Source: Neoscytalidium dimidiatum
Taxonomy: Eukaryota; Ascomycota; Dothideomycetes; Botryosphaeriales; Botryosphaeriaceae
Reading direction: 5' to 3'
DNA: 64,000 nt
Assembly: GCA_037367355.1 (NCBI GenBank)
Contig: CM074700.1
Span: 3,224,001-3,288,000, forward strand
Shown here: positions 32,919 to 45,329 of the stretch, piece by piece
Numbering within the stretch: position 1 is the first letter of the stretch
Layout: each line of letters opens with the position of its first letter
The notes under the pieces: model-generated
The model's input: the letters and a program-made list of their open reading frames with translations, nothing else
The model's database searches: none
What the model was told of the DNA's origin: nothing
Program-made: the position numbers and the translations under genes

Positions 32919-34200
32919 TTTGGGCGGTTTGGAGTGTCGGAGGTGAGGTGCGGAGGTGAGGCGTGAAGTCCGCGAGAAATTTCGACAGGGGTCAGGATAA
33001 GATTAGATTGGATTCTATCAGCAGTCCGCAACTGTTGCCTCTCCTCCGCAACGCTCCTTTCACAATCACGAACACAACAGCATTGTCCTTCACGGCACTG
33101 GTGGGTTCAGCTCAGTTGAAGCGCCATTTGCCAAGCTTCGACTTGCGACCAAGCACAGTATATTCTTCTGCCCAGCTCAACCCACGATGCGTGCCGCATC
33201 TAACGTGACGCTGCTAACCGCTCTGCCTCCGCTTCACATCCATGAACTCGGATCGCGATCGATGCTGCAGTCATCGAAACCCAGCCTACAGCCTCAATTG
33301 TCCCTACGACAGCCTCGGGTTTTACAATACCCTTTTCTCTCGGCAGTTTTTTGGAACGCCGTTTCCGAATGGTGCACCCACTCCAGATTTCAGTATCAGT
33401 CCTTCTCAAGGACTTGCCCGATTTCTTGATAGAAAACCAAGATTTCTCACCCCGTACTGTGTGTTCGGAGCTTTGCCAAAAACACTTTCCCCTCACATGG
33501 GGAAGACACAGTATTGTGCTGCTCTCAGCCGAGCGTATTCCTACTAAGAGACTTACAGTCATGAATTATTGAACATTCGTGTTTGAATTGGTGAAATTTC
33601 TAAAAGTCGACGCGAGTGAAACGGTAAATGGGATCTTTCTCATTGAGACGCTGTATTGTATACCTATGAACAACGCTATGCATCTATGATCTTCAGAGCT
33701 AAAGCAAGCTGACTTTTCACAGAACACACCTCTTAAGTTCGGCTCTCGACTCTTGCAAGGCCACCCTCCCTAATACCTTCTTGTTCCTCAGAGCCCAGAA
33801 AACGGCCACATATCCTTGGCGAGAAACTAGCCCAAGGTCTCGCATGGTCCCTCGGATCGCACCCGAATGGCTGATTGAGAGTTCAGACAATAAGGCGAGT
33901 ATGGCACTTACGAAGGTGATGCGGTGATGAATACGAGAACGTTTGGCAAGCACGACACGATGTTAAGGAATCATGGTTTGTAGATAACGGAGCGCACTTC
34001 CACCGAGCCAGCAATGTCAAGAAAGAAGAACTGTGCAAAGCACCGTAGATTTGAGATACCGGAGTCCAAATCTACATAGCTCTTGCTCTCAAATCTGAAT
34101 TTCGTTAAGGTCATTCAAGCGCTCAATCTTGTTTTTTTTTTTTTAAAAAAAAAAGTTTCTTACAATCGTTTCACATCTCTCCACTATTTCCTACTCCAAG
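32919..34200. other. Intergenic upstream of the helicase
   Basis: No convincing gene. A T-run followed by an A-run at about 34131-34154 can pair as a simple hairpin. Confidence 0.45.
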
Positions 34201-34569
34201 ATGCACCTCTTTCCCACAGCACAATACAGCCTTCTGTTGATTGTCGATGCCGTCAGCGAGGGTGACACTCATACAGATATATTCCCCATTGACAAAGGAG
34301 CCACGACCAAAGATCACAAAAAGACCGTGGTCTGGGATGATGAAGTCACCAAGGCGGGCTTCTACAACTCCTTTCATATATCTTCTACTGACTCTACCTA
34401 CAGGTTGACGGCAGCTGCGCTCCCTTCCCAGCCGTCGACGCTCCGGACTTCGTCAGGCATCCCTCCCGCCAACACTTCCTACCACCAAACCGGCGCTCAA
34501 TCTCCCACAGCGGCGCCTTCCATAAAAGTGAGTAAAAAATTGGCAGCTGCGGCAAAACCCAAAGGCTAA
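34201..34569 (+). CDS. Possible small protein with weak signal peptide
   Basis: A 122-residue frame. The ATG follows a pyrimidine-rich leader ending CAAG, common at fungal starts. The N-terminus MHLFPTAQYSLLLIVDAVSEG is hydrophobic and could be a weak signal or anchor; the rest is polar, Ser/Pro/Thr-rich with a Lys/Ala tail. Possible splice signals (TACTGAC then CTACAG near 34395-34404) suggest the second half might be read in another frame. No family recognised. Confidence 0.3.
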   Translation: MHLFPTAQYSLLLIVDAVSEGDTHTDIFPIDKGATTKDHKKTVVWDDEVTKAGFYNSFHISSTDSTYRLTAAALPSQPSTLRTSSGIPPANTSYHQTGAQSPTAAPSIKVSKKLAAAAKPKG

Positions 34570-35216
34570 GTATAAGCCCGCTCGACCACCTACCGCAGCC
34601 GCATCACTGTCATGCAGTCGTAATATTTCCCCAAGGACGCCCCGCCAAACGCCAACCGGCGTCATCGCTACGACTTGGGGAACTTCGTCATCTGATGGGT
34701 TTCTTTGTCTTCTTGATTTTGGGTCCTTGGGCAGATACATTTTGTTCATGCTGTCTTCATTTTCACTCTGCCTTCTTCCGCTTGTCTTCTACAAGACCCT
34801 CTATCATGATTTAGTAAGCATCGTAAGCCCCGCACTGCTGTAGTAAAACTTATCAAACCGACTCCGTTTTATATACGTGCCCATCCGGGTTTCCAAGATT
34901 GCAAAATAATTAGAACGATAGTTGACCTCGATCCTCCTGGAGACAGATATCTCTGCATGCTGATGTCGAAGACCCCGCATCCCCCAGCGACCTCGCGCAC
35001 GTTGGCATTTTGAACACTTTCCTGCCAAGTTTGGCCCAGGCCACAATTCTGGTGTTGACTAGTGGTCTCAGCATTGATTGTTGGGCCTTGATCGGGTTTT
35101 AAATTTCTATGACGTCGTTGTTTCGACGTGCGAACAGACAGGAACTAAACTACGAACTCGCATATCCTTCTAGTCACTGCGCCTCTTAATAGAAATAAAT
35201 CTTCCTTATCCTCCTT
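34570..35216. other. Intergenic, no gene seen
   Basis: Includes the 3' flank of the protease gene on the minus strand. Confidence 0.4.
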
Positions 35217-36450
35217 TTAATGCCTATTAGCTTGTCGCATCTCAAAACTCGCCGAGAACACCTGCAGCTCCATCGGCTTCCAGAAGTCAGCGATGTTGAA
35301 ACTGTTCAATAGTGTAGAACGGTGTATGGCGAAAGATGCTTCAGATTAGGAAGCAATGCGGTTTCTTAAGTTGGTGACTCACCGTGATACTCCAATTATG
35401 TAAGGTAGTAGTATCAACCTTTTCTACGGCGTGTAGATCTCTGAGATCCGCGGAATCGGCGAGATCGATCATGTTGACGTCGGCTTTTCGTGGTAGCAAT
35501 AGGCGAGATGGGTCGACAGTGAATTTGTAATTCATCCCGGACTTTCCATCCTGGAGGCCAAGTAATACCGAATAACCAACGAATTATGTCGTCAAGTGAG
35601 TTGACCATAGTGGTGCCGATGGGGATTGCATAGTTGCATTGTTTGATGTCATTCCTCCTCACGTGAGTAGCTATGACGACGTAGCTGTCTCTTCGTTGGA
35701 GTAGGACTGGTGAGCCAGAGCTGCCTGTCACCTGTCAATGTGTATACCTCAATGGGAGTTGAGACTCATACCATTAAATGTGGAGATCATGTGCTTCAAG
35801 AATCCATCGCTTTTATGAGTGTTCCAATTCACTTCCTTAAACTCCTTGTACGCTCCAGTCGCGTCCGGGGTCTTGTCAATTGGATAGCCGACAATGCCAA
35901 GTGATTCACTCCCATGAGGAGGCGTGGACATATACTTGAAAGGCTCCACATCGTGGAACCGACTTCCAACTTGCAAGATAGCGAAGTCATAGAGGCGTCC
36001 GTTCATAAATCTCCACACGTATGGGAACACAGCCTTGATCGCAACCCTGTGCTGGATCTCCGCGGCTGGAATGTTGATACCACATCCCACAGACACCGTT
36101 ATAGAGCAGGCAAGGTGCCCTGACTCCCTGGAGTAGATGTTGTGTGCGGCAGTGCATATGAGATCATCCCTCAGAAGCCAGCCGGTGCCAAAGCCATCTT
36201 GGGAATGGGGCCAGTAAATATGCAGCCGGACCACGGCTGTTAGGCGTCAGCATGTGTTTTTCTTGGAAAGGAAGCAGTGCTAACATCGAAAAATCCCATT
36301 TGGCTTTAGATCTTGGGAAAAGACTGGTTGCCGGTCGTCCCGGTAGTACACGCCTTCGTCTTCGACACCATAACACGCACTCAAGAGCGCATCGTGACGT
36401 TGAGCCTCGGGAAACCATGCGCACATTCGTTCGTCAAGTATCTGCGACAT
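35217..36450 (-). CDS. Trypsin-like serine protease with a frame break
   Basis: Proposed exons 36450-36285, 36236-35772, 35724-35383 and 35261-35217. Introns of 48 and 47 nt are clear; the second uses the distal AG of a tandem acceptor. The chymotrypsin-fold triad is complete: His87 (TAAHNIY), Asp139 (YDFAIL) and Ser213 (NGSSGSPV). The form resembles the S1B/V8-like intracellular group. There is no signal peptide; the N-terminal ~55 residues are a short acidic region. In exon 3 the protein-like reading leaves one frame after SLDDIIRW and continues in another as GYSVLLGLQDGKSGMNYKF, so a 1-2 base indel lies between about 35583 and 35545. Read without correction, the frame ends at 35414 after a basic, unnatural tail. 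The last intron (35382-35262) and tail are less certain. Confidence 0.65.
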
Positions 36451-37424
36451 GCTTGTTGTCCTCGGCTAGTCCACAATCGCGTCATGAGCTGGAGAGTGAA
36501 TTCCCCCTGTAGGGTGTGTGATGAGGAGAAGAAGCGGCTGCGTTGAACTTTCTAGCATGCGACCATCGGTCGGGGCGCAGAAAGAGGCGAAAAAGTGAGA
36601 GAGAAGAGTAAAGAGAAAATTGCTTGGGGTATCAGTATATGTAGCTCAACGTGGGATGCGTCACCCGCAGCGGGATCTTCTTTGGAGGACCTCTCGGCTC
36701 CGGCAAGCGTTAATCGACGCATGTGATTCTTTAGCGTAGCAGCAGTGCCTACTTCTAACTCATGCCTTATGCTCGTTAGGAACCAAGATTTTGAAACCCG
36801 GCCCTGGCCCTGGCCGTTTGACGTCACTGGCTGTAGGGGCCCGATTCTCGCCGGCACGCTCCGGCATGTGACTCTCGAAAGCCAATAGGAACCCCCACCT
36901 GTCTCTCAGGCCACTGTACTTTTGTCCGAAGACAGTCTTGTGTACCCTTGTACGTAGGCCCGCACCGAAGGCAAGCCGACCATCGAGTTCAGCTCTCCTT
37001 CTATTTTTATCCCAGATTATCTTCTCATGAGTCCGTGTCTCCAATTACCAGGTCTTTCCTACATTCACCCTCATTCGAAAATTCGAACGCCCGGTGTGTA
37101 TGTCAGGAGCGGTATCACGCCTCGAATATTGGCCAATGACTCACATTTGATGACGTGCATAGAGTGCCACTAGCCGAGAACTGAGCATGATCACGTTTCA
37201 TGCGAGCCAAGTAAGCTTTAAATGCTTGATCTTTTTTTTTCCCCGCTGCCAACACGGACGCTGTAATATTCACCAGTGACGACTCCCTCTCCTTCGACTT
37301 TCGATAGTCGGCACACTGACCATTCTCCAGGGTTGATTCGTAGGACTATGCCTGATTCAAGCTGCCATATCTGTGCAAATGCCCTTGGATACATCTCTCT
37401 TACGACCGGTAGCTGACCGCACGC
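36451..37424. other. Intergenic, no gene seen
   Basis: Short frames only; promoter of the protease on the right side of its start. Confidence 0.45.
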
Positions 37425-38279
37425 TCAACACGCACTTCCACCATCCGCAAACGCCTTCAAATACTCGCTCCACAATCCTGCATCCGGCCAACGGTTGTAA
37501 CTCGCATCATCCGTAAACCAAAGCGTCCTGGCCCCCACATTACCCTTAATCTCATCCACCAACGCCGTAACATCCGCACATGCCAAAGTCGTGGGGAAAT
37601 CATGCAACATGACGGCCAACTGCCCATCATCGACATCCAAATCCCAAATCAGCTGGCTGACCGTCTCCTGATTCGCCGTCCACGAGCTGTACGCCTCCTC
37701 ATACACGAGCGACAAGTCCGGCACCAGGTCGCCGTCCTCCTCATCGTACAGGTACGCGCGCGCCGGCGGGTACCCCGGGTTCGTGATCACGTACGGCGCG
37801 GCGCCGAGCCCGCTCTGCCCGCGCGCGAACGTGATGGCATCCTGCACGTACGCGACCTTCGCCGCGTCGGCGTCGGTGGGCGCCTCGTCGAAGAAGACGC
37901 CGTCGAGGCCGACGCCGCCGCCGCCGCTCCACCCGGCGTACCGCGCGATCTGCGCGGTGACGGTGCTGAGCGGCTTGTTCGTGTAGTTCAGCGCGACGTA
38001 GCCGACCAGCCGCGTGTTGGCGTAGGTCCGCAGCCGGTTGATCTCGCGCGCGTAGTCGCTGTTCGGCGTGGCGGTGTCGCCCGGGCCGGAGTCCGGGTTG
38101 ATGATGACGTTGAAGAGGATGTCTGGGTGGGCGGCGAGCTGCGTGTAGAGCGGCTGCCAGGTGTCGGTTTGAAGCGGGTAGATGTATGCGGGGACGAGGG
38201 CCGCGGCTTCTTGGGCGGAGGCGGTGGTGCTGAAGAGCTGGGCGCCCATGGCGAGCAGGACGAGTGCGTGCTTCAACAT
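37425..38279 (-). CDS. Secreted spherulin-4-like protein (GH135-type)
   Basis: Single exon. The Met at 38279 starts a good signal peptide (MLKHALVLLAMGAQLFSTTASA), giving 284 residues; an in-frame Met 33 bases upstream would bury it. The mature part shows the spherulin-4 pattern: YIYPLQTDTWQPLY near the start, FNVIINPDSGPG, then NSDYAREINRL, VGYVALNYTNK, GLDGVFFDEAP and ITNPGYPPA, the acidic FFDEAP strand end being a likely catalytic site of the TIM-barrel. One member of this family, Aspergillus Sph3, is a GH135 glycosidase acting on galactosaminogalactan; for this protein a cell-wall or matrix polysaccharide role is inferred. No GPI signal seen. Codon use is GC-rich, in contrast with the AT-rich island that begins 650 bases away. 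Confidence 0.85.
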   Translation of the reverse strand: MLKHALVLLAMGAQLFSTTASAQEAAALVPAYIYPLQTDTWQPLYTQLAAHPDILFNVIINPDSGPGDTATPNSDYAREINRLRTYANTRLVGYVALNYTNKPLSTVTAQIARYAGWSGGGGVGLDGVFFDEAPTDADAAKVAYVQDAITFARGQSGLGAAPYVITNPGYPPARAYLYDEEDGDLVPDLSLVYEEAYSSWTANQETVSQLIWDLDVDDGQLAVMLHDFPTTLACADVTALVDEIKGNVGARTLWFTDDASYNRWPDAGLWSEYLKAFADGGSAC

Positions 38280-38929
38280 CTTTGCTTGTGTAGACAGTGG
38301 AGCTGTATTCAATGAAATGGTTGCTGCCTAGGGAAGTTATGGGCGAGCTTGATCAATGAATGTTCTTGACCTGCGGTTGGAGGTGTTTAAATATGTTCAC
38401 GCTCTCGGCAGGATTTGCCTCCATGTAGGACATTGCACGCCATATTGTTTATTTCTGGGATTCCAGGCTGCGTCTGGCCTCCTCGTGCACCGTGCAAGGC
38501 CTGGTATACGAGCTGGATGTCGTATGAGTCGTTGCAATAGGCTAGGGCGCTCCACTCCCGGTGTGCCGTCCCGTCTTTAGTGTGGGGGCGGAATCGATCA
38601 GCCTCGAACCGGGGCTTTGCCGAAAACGGCATGTCAAGAGATGGTGGGGTAGCTTCCGCAGCTCTCGACCGGTCCGGGATAAGGGTTTTGATGAAAGCGC
38701 AGGGATATTCAGCTTCCGCAATGATGCTTTTTAGCTCGCCACCCTCGGTAGACCCGGAGGGTATCCACCGTTTTTTTAGTGTGCATTTGTTTGCCAGACC
38801 AGATCAGTGGAGGGCGTGTTGTCTGCGTACAATAATTCCTTTTTTGTTCCCAACCAGTCGCACAAAAGGGTGCATTCCATGTGTCAAGTGGCGCTGAATA
38901 TTCTTGACCAGCGGAGTTATATAGTACTA
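38280..38929. other. Promoter side of the spherulin gene up to the RIP border
   Basis: Normal composition, with CpA and TpG common, up to about 38930, where the sequence changes abruptly. No gene seen. Confidence 0.5.
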
Positions 38930-39213
38930 TTATATTAATAGCTTAAATCCTAGATTAAAATCCATTAGAGGATTAAATATATAACTATTCCTCTAGTTAG
39001 TTAGAAGGCTACTAAGTAGGTTAAGCACTTTAAAGTATAATTAATATTATCTTTAAAGAGTAAAAGGCTCTTATTTAATATCCTACTTAAGCGAGTATTC
39101 TATACTTAGTAATATACTAAATAATTATCTAGTAATTAACTTTTATTCTAATATAAGAATTAGACTTAATATATTACTTTACTAGTATATCTTATATAAA
39201 AGTAAAATCTATA
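38930..39213. other. RIP-mutated flank of the LINE, unassigned
   Basis: Very AT-rich. It may be a remnant of the Gypsy element or its LTR, but I could not match it to a sequence at the other end. Confidence 0.4.
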
Positions 39214-42200
39214 ATTTATTTATTTATTTATTCGTTTAACGTTCTTATGCAAGCTAAGCTTATAAAAGACGGCTAGTCTACTAATATATCTAGTCCGGTA
39301 TTTCGACCGGGGTTTTTATTCGGGTTTTCTTCGGGAAGGAGTCTCGAAATAGTAGGGGCTAAGCCGGTGCTTTTTTAGGGAGAAATAGGAAAGTAAGTAG
39401 GAAGATAAGAAGAGGTAGAAGATAAAAGAAAAATAAGAGAGAATTACTTCTTTTTTAAAGGAGAGACTAAAGTTAGTTTTTTAAAAGTACGTATTTATAC
39501 TTCCGTTAAAGTAAGTTCTAATAGCTACTTTTAGGTAGCTATTTTAGTTATCGATAAAAAGCTTAGAAGAGCCTTCTATCCTTCTTTAGTATTAAAAACG
39601 AGGTCTAGGGAGGGGTTTTTCGTTTCTAGACTAGTATATATATCTTCTCTTTCGAGTCGATACTTTTTATAGTCTAGAATTAGGTGCCGAGGGGTTTATT
39701 TAGCCGTATTATTATACGGGCAGCTATTAGAGGGGTTTAGTCCGAAGCGGTTTAGATAGGACTTAAAGTATCTATATTCTATTTTAAGCTAGTAAAACGC
39801 GGAGCTAGTTTCTCTCTCCGTAGGGAGGTCTATTAACTTTCGTTTTATTTTCTAGTTAAACCGCCTTAGATAAGACTCTTTAGAGGCTATTTCCGCTTAC
39901 TTATTCGCTATTTTTTACCACGAATTAATAAAATCTGCTTGCGTTAGCACTCGAAAGAATGCGTAGCTAGTCGATTCGTTATTCGGGTTTATTTTATAGG
40001 CGTATTTAGCTAGGGAATCTGCTTCTTTATTACCGCGTATATTAAAATAGCTGGGGACCTATTCTAATTAAATTAAATTTCCTTTTAGGATAAGCGTTTT
40101 AGCTACGTTTAAAGCTCGTATTTACGCTAGTTATTCTAGATTTCCGGATAGTGTTTTTAGACGGTAGAGCGCGGCCTAGTTATCCGCGTAGACTCTAATA
40201 TCTTTATCGGTATATCCGTTTTTAACTGCGAGTTCGAGGGCTCTCGTAAGAGCCTCTAGTTCGCCGTTATAAACTAGGTTATTATCCCCGATATTTCCTA
40301 CTATAATAGTAGTTTTGTCTTTAAAGGTAGGGTCGTTTCTATCTATAAAAACTACTAGTCTAATTCCGGTTTTATTCGGAATCGAACTCGCGTCCGTATA
40401 GATAGATATTAGGTTATTCGGAGGGTTTTCGAGTTCGTTTAGGTGTTTCTTAGCTTATTCTTCTTTCGAGAGTTTAGAGACTTTAACCGAGTAGGGGGTA
40501 GATAGCCCCTAAGGTAGAAAGTAGAAAGAATTAACCGTTTCGAGGTTATACGGCTTATCTTTTAGAAAGTCTCTAATTTTTTAAACGAGCTTACTTTCGT
40601 ATTCGTTCTCTCTTTCTAGAAGGCTTCGAATTAGGTGTTTTTAGTCTAATTTAAGACTTCGTAGGGCGTAGGATCGGAGGTTGTTTTCTAAGCGAATTTC
40701 CGAGGGTGGGATCGCGGCTTCTATTTCGAGGGGAGTAATTAGAGCGGTTTTAAAAACGCCTAGTATTTTCCGTAGAGCTAGATTCTAGAGTATCGTAGCT
40801 TTTCGTTTAAAATTTGCTTGGTTATTCCAGTATAAAACGGAGCCGTAGTCGGAGACGGAGATAACGTAGGCTAAGTATAACTACCGTACCGCGTTAGGTT
40901 TTAGTCCGTTTTTGATGTTAGCTAGTCTGTTTATCCTCGAGAGGCTCGAACGAGCTTAGCTTATTCTAATATCGACGTGTTCCTTAAAATTAAGGAGTGG
41001 GTCTAAGAAAACTCTTAGATATTAGACTAGATTCTTAGGTTTTATAACTAAACCCGTAGGTAGTTTTAAAGTAGAATCCCTTACCATTTTTTCTTTAGAA
41101 AAGTATATTAATTTGGTTTTTTCGAGGTCGAATTATATAGTATTTTCCGCGCCTAGTTTATAGAGTCTTTCCGCTAACTCTAGTATCTTATCTTTCTAGC
41201 TTTTCGAGCTTACTATTAAAGAGATATTATCGACGTAGGATAGATAGCTAACGGAGTTCGTTTAGAATAGATCTTAGATATAAATTAGAAATAGTATCGG
41301 CGAAATAGAACTTCCTTGCGGTATACCCGTTTCTACGTTACTAAATTCTTCTATATTTCTATCGAAACTAAGGCGTAATTATCGGGAATTTAAGAAAGTT
41401 TTAATCTACGCGAGTAGATTAGTCGGAAGCTTTAACTTTCTTAGAATTCCTAGGAGTTGTTCTTGCGCGACGTAGTCGTAAGCGCCGCGTACGTCTAGAA
41501 ATAGCGTAGATATTTTTAGCTTTACCTTTCGGTTTTCCTCTACTAAATTCGTTAGAATAAAGTAGGCGTCTATAGCGGATTTTTTAAGTCTTCCCTCTAT
41601 TTATATAGGATAAATTAGGTTTATCGTTTCCGCTAGAAAACCGAGGCGTTTAGCTATTACTCGTTCGAGTACTTTTCCTAGGCAATTTAATAGAGAGATA
41701 ACCCTATAAGTCTTTAGATTCGCGGGATCCGGCTTATTAGGTTTCTTTAAAATTGCCCCCGTTGCTTATCTCTAGTATTTTAGATAGTAGCTATATTTAA
41801 AGAGGTTTAAATAGATAAAATAGAAGGCTTTTAGGAATACGTTATAGGCCTAAATAATAATTTATTAGGATATTAAATTAGGTCCGGGCGTAGTTCCTTT
41901 TATTAGGTTCGAATATATTCGTTCGAGCTCTTTTTTATCTAGAATTAGCTATTCCCAGCTTAGATCCGGCTGGTAATTTATCTAGTTATTTTTAATTCGT
42001 ACGTTAGAAGGAGATAGAAATAACGTTTCTTTTAGCGCGGAGCTTTTCCCCTTCTAGCTATCTTATAGTAGGCCGTTTTTAGCCCGAATTAGAGGGATTC
42101 GTTCTATCGGACGGTATTTTATATAGGCTATTACTTTAAAGATAGTTTCGGGGATATTTTTACTTAGAAACGAATTCTAGTGGTCCCGTTTAGCTTTACG

Positions 42201-44860
42201 AATAGAGGAGAAGTATTCGTTACGGGTTTTTAGAAAGTCTTACTTATTTACGAGCTCCGGCGAGCGTCGTATAAGCCGCGTTTATCGTTTAAGGTTTCCT
42301 CGGGCCTCTATTAGGGTAGAATTCTACTAGGGTTTAGCTTTAGCTAGCGGGGTAGTTTTCGGAATAGCTTAGTCCGCTGCTTACCGTATAAGGTTAGTTA
42401 GGGATTCTCCTAGTTTTTCTAAAAGTAAGACTTCTTTCGAACGGTCTTTTAGAATCTCTAGGCTAAGATCTTTATTCTCCTCTTCTAGAATAGCTAGCTG
42501 GAGGCGTAGCTTTTCTATAAAGTTCGAGGCTTTTTCTTTAAAGATCTTAGAGAATTTATCCTAGTTCGCCTTCTCGTAATTAAATCTAATTTGCTTAGAT
42601 TTCTTCTAGTTTATTCGTTTATTTAATTAGATTTAAAATAAAATAGGGAAGTAGTCGGATTCGATAGATTCGAGTATTTACTAATCCGTTATTTTATTCG
42701 TTAGCCCTCGGCTAGAGAGCGTTAGATCTATTACTATAGGCCTATCTAGGTTCGGCCGGTAGAAGGTACCTTCTTCCGGCGTATTTAGTAGGTCTAGGTT
42801 ATTAGATTCAATCTAATTAATTAGGGCGGAGGCCCCGTTCGAGTAGGAAGACCTTAGGTCCCACTACGGGTAGTAAATATTAAAGTCCCCGGCTATAATA
42901 CTAGGAAATTCTAGCTATTAGTAGCCTAGAATACGTTCTAGCGTATAGGGGGAATTATCGTTTTCTTATTCCTTTTAGTTATATAAATTAAAAAGGTAGA
43001 ATTAGCTATTTTCCTCTATTATTTTTAGAACTATTAGATTAGGGGATTTAGTTACTACGGAGTTATAGTTAATATCTATTCCCGTTAGATAACGGGATAT
43101 ATATACTAACGTATGCGGTCTTTCTGTTAGAGAACAATCCGGTAGAATTTAAACGAACGCGGGGTAGTTAACCGATCGCCTTTCTCTAGGATTTTCGGGG
43201 TTTATTAGCTATAGTTCTTATATAAGAATTAGGCTAATTTTAAGTTCGATTACTTTAGATAGAAGGCTCTCTATAGCTAGAGCGTTTCTATTTAAATTTA
43301 CTTAAAATACCCTTAGTTTATCTATAGATAAAGGGGGTTAGTTAATTCGAATTAGAGTAGTACTAGTACCGTATACCTTTAGAGGCTTTATAGCCTATAA
43401 ATTTATACTTATACTCTTCCGTAAGGTGCTTCTTTTCGTAGATTTCGTATATAGGAGTCCTCGTATACTTCTTTATTTCGTGTCTATTTTTAAGACAGTT
43501 TCGGCATTAAATTCTCTTAGGAATAGTCCGTGCTTTTTCTGCCTTATAGCTTATTCTATATATAAAAAGGCGGCTATTAATAGCCTTTTTCTATTCCTTT
43601 TCGGTGCGAAACGCGACTATAACGGATCCCGCGGATTATTTTTCTCTTTTCTCCTTCGAAGTGGCCTAGTAGGGCTTTCTAATAGAAGAGAGACCTACGT
43701 TAAAGGTCTCTATTTCCTTCTTAATAAAGAAGTCGATTAGAATATCCTTAGTCTCCCGCGTAGGGATTCCGTAGATAATAACCTTATACTAGGCCTTAAC
43801 TAGTTTCGGGTTAGAATTAGGAAGGACTTTCCTAATAATATTCTCTTTTTCTAAGAGAAATTAGCTAGTATAGTCTTCAGTGCCCGTAATTAGGATATTT
43901 CCCTTAAATAAAAGAGAAGTTCCTTAGATAACGGGTTTATTTACGAAACTGGCTCCCGCGAACGCGAGGTTTAGCTTTTATCGAAGTCGGATTCCGTTAA
44001 ATTAGTCTTATACGCCGTCGTAGAAGACGGTAATTTGTCTATCTTTAATAGACGTTAGTTTTACGAGCTTCGTAGTTGTTTTTTTAGTTGGTTTTTTATA
44101 CGATACGGTTATAAAACCGTCGTTTAGAACTAAACCTACTACTACTAAGGCGTAGGAGGTAGGTTTTTTAGCTAGGACTGGCTAGCTCGGCTGGGATTTT
44201 CCCGTAGAAGCTACGGAGGTAGCTCCGAGATTCCTCGTTTTATTCGAAAGTATACGGGATACGTTTTCGAGTACGCGGACTTTGGTTACGAGAATCGACT
44301 TAGTAAAGTCGATTTTCCCTTTCGTCGTATATTTACGGAAGACGGTAAGAAGTTCGCTAAGGTTATTTACCTTAGACCGGTCGTCTTCGAGGTCGACCGC
44401 CTTAATAAGGCAATCGAACGCGGCTTCGATATACTCCGCGGAGGACTTTAGTTTCGATTCTAGTATATACCGGGTTCTTTTCTCGGGGCGGTATTCGAAC
44501 GGGTTAATACCCGTAGAGATAGGCGAGAAGGTAAGTCTTTTTTCTAGAGTTAGCGTAGGCTTAACCGTTACCGTTACCTTCGGCCTTCTCGGTAGCGGTA
44601 TTATTTTATCGTTTTCTATCTCGATATCTTCGATACTACTCGATCCCGTAGTATTTAAAGATTCGATAACTACCGGCGTAGTCGATAGTCGAATTAGAGT
44701 CGAAGGGCGTAGAGAGTCTAGGGAATCCGGAGGGTCCGAGGGTAGATATTCTTAGTTTTCTATACTCTTTCTAGAAAGGAAATAGTAGGAATAGGAAATT
44801 AGACTAGAAAGAAATCGCCGGCTTTAGTTTCGTCTAAACTAAGCCGTAAACAAATAAATT
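39214..44860 (-). mobile_element. Tad1-like LINE retrotransposon, RIP-inactivated
   Basis: Read on the minus strand, the element ends at about 39214 with an (AATA)n tail. From 5' to 3' it shows a gag-like ORF1 zone (about 44800-43400), an AP-type endonuclease (GDFNIYYP-W near 42895-42860), a reverse transcriptase (TGIPQGSSISP at about 41330-41300 and the active-site box YVDN, formerly YVDD, at 41237-41226), and an RNase H domain (YTDASS at about 40400-40384, then YNGELEAL and a DN-stop-A box whose Gln codon is TAA). The domain order and presence of RNase H fit Tad1-clade LINEs. Numerous TAG/TAA stops make it dead. The 5' end is uncertain and may extend to about 45330. Plus-strand frames at 43426-43740 and 44282-44755 are antisense by-products. 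Confidence 0.8.
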
Positions 44861-45329
44861 CCGGGCGAGCGCGGGGAATTTTCTTCGTTACTTTCTCCCG
44901 AGAAGTAACGAAGCGTTTTCGGGGCTATTTAGTTAAGCTTTTCGCTTATTTTCGGTTATTATTAGTTCGCGTAGGTAGGGAGGTAGTAAAAACTCTACGT
45001 ATACGGGCCGCGGAAAAGGGGCGGAACGAAGAAGAGGAGAAAGCGCTTCTTCGCCTTAGATTTAGGTACGTAAACGCGCTCTAAATCTAGTATAACTTTA
45101 TACGGAGGTACGCGTAGGTGTTTTCGATAGATTCCGAGCTTTTTACGTCTTTTCGAGTCGATTTAGAATTTTAGTAGGAATGCGAAGGTCGAGGAAGTCG
45201 ATTTAGCCTAACGAGGTCTCTTTTCTACGCGATAACGCAGTAGCGCGTATAGCTACGAAGCTAGAATTCGAGAATCTAGCTAAGGGAATTAAGAGCTTTT
45301 AATAGATACCGGTCTTAGCGCTTTTTCTT

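Noticed and set aside
34131..34154. T-run/A-run inverted repeat as a terminator or small RNA
   Set aside because: Homopolymer pairs of this kind are common in fungal intergenic DNA; no gene end nearby requires it.
37602..38315. 237-codon plus-strand frame
   Set aside because: Antisense to the spherulin-4-like gene.
43426..44755. Plus-strand frames of 104 and 157 codons
   Set aside because: Lie antisense to the RIP-mutated LINE; open because RIP removed TGA and created few stops on this strand.
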